Below, piece by piece: positions 63,747 to 64,000 of a stretch of DNA of 64,000 nt (position 1 is its first letter; every line of letters begins with the position of its first letter). Below the pieces are notes generated by a model. It did not search any database. It saw only the letters and a program-made list of their open reading frames with translations, and was not told where the DNA came from. The stretch lies in contig CM026401.1 of assembly GCA_014843695.1 (NCBI GenBank), forward strand, positions 25,875,978-25,939,977, given 5' to 3'. Made by a program: the position numbers and the translations under genes. Source of the DNA: Archivesica marissinica. Taxonomy: Eukaryota; Mollusca; Bivalvia; Venerida; Vesicomyidae.

Positions 63747-64000
63747 CATGATTAAATGTATTTATAATGATGTCCAATCCCGTGTTAAATTATCCACTAC
63801 TATGGAGTTGTCCAATTTCAGTTTATTTTATTCATCAACAATACCAATAGGGAATTAAATGTAAATTCTCTAACCGATACAGATCTTGAACTTTTATCAT
63901 TGTACATGATTTTATTTGCTGATGATATAGTGTTATTTATAACAGATGCAATCAGTCTGCAATCACAAATTGACTGTATTTGTCAGTATTCTGAAAAATG
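63747..64000 (+). pseudogene. LINE reverse transcriptase fragment, palm region, runs off the window
   Basis: Continues the LINE split at 62303: NMIKCIYNDVQSRVKL, then (with stops) LSLYMILFADDIVLFI, which is motif C with the Asp pair at 63921-63926, and LQSQIDCICQYSEK at the window edge. Stops after IPIGN show decay. Confidence 0.75.

Overview
The window is eukaryotic. It is AT-rich, has split genes with matching intron phases, tRNA-derived SINEs, several non-LTR retrotransposons (LINEs), TTAA-flanked DNA elements and roughly 36 kb of tandem repeats. The repeat and LINE types suggest an aquatic invertebrate, most likely a mollusc (possibly a bivalve). That assignment is inference; no host gene in the window fixes the species. 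There are two assembly gaps of exactly 1000 N (13490-14489 and 54923-55922).

Layout. 1-4320: a SINE fragment, 28-, 22- and 39-bp minisatellites and a 525-bp TTAA-flanked MITE. 4322-13489: a 69-bp satellite running directly into a 27-bp satellite. 14490-37078: a 31/32/33-bp satellite of about 590 units with multi-kilobase higher-order duplications, split by a 3.3-kb CR1/L2-type LINE at 27692-31000. 37181-38100: two more MITE copies. 38583-42645: a 23-bp satellite with an E-box (CAGCTG) in most units. 43320-44827: a 49-bp triplet repeat and two LINE scraps.

44831-53415 is the most informative block. On the + strand a three-exon THAP-DDE transposase pseudogene can be rebuilt (exons near 44919-45129, 47777-47897 and 48672-49849, with matching splice phases 1 and 2). 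Convergent to it on the - strand is a broken SWIM-YqaJ-PHD gene (51250-52653). Together they look like one decayed two-gene DNA transposon of the ISL2EU/IS4EU kind, with a satellite, SINEs and a hexanucleotide repeat inside its introns.

53591-54519 holds a possible promoter and an open 602-bp first exon of an unrecognised protein with a good splice donor. 55923-61258 is a pile-up of LINE fragments in both orientations. 61259-63746 carries a near-identical inverted pair of TTAA-flanked elements, each with an intact 164-codon ORF. These are the only complete, undamaged ORFs outside the satellites that look like genuine genes. The window ends inside another LINE reverse transcriptase.

Nothing here works as an operon or pathway. 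It is an accessory, repeat-dominated stretch in which old transposons have been invaded by younger ones and separated by satellite expansion.
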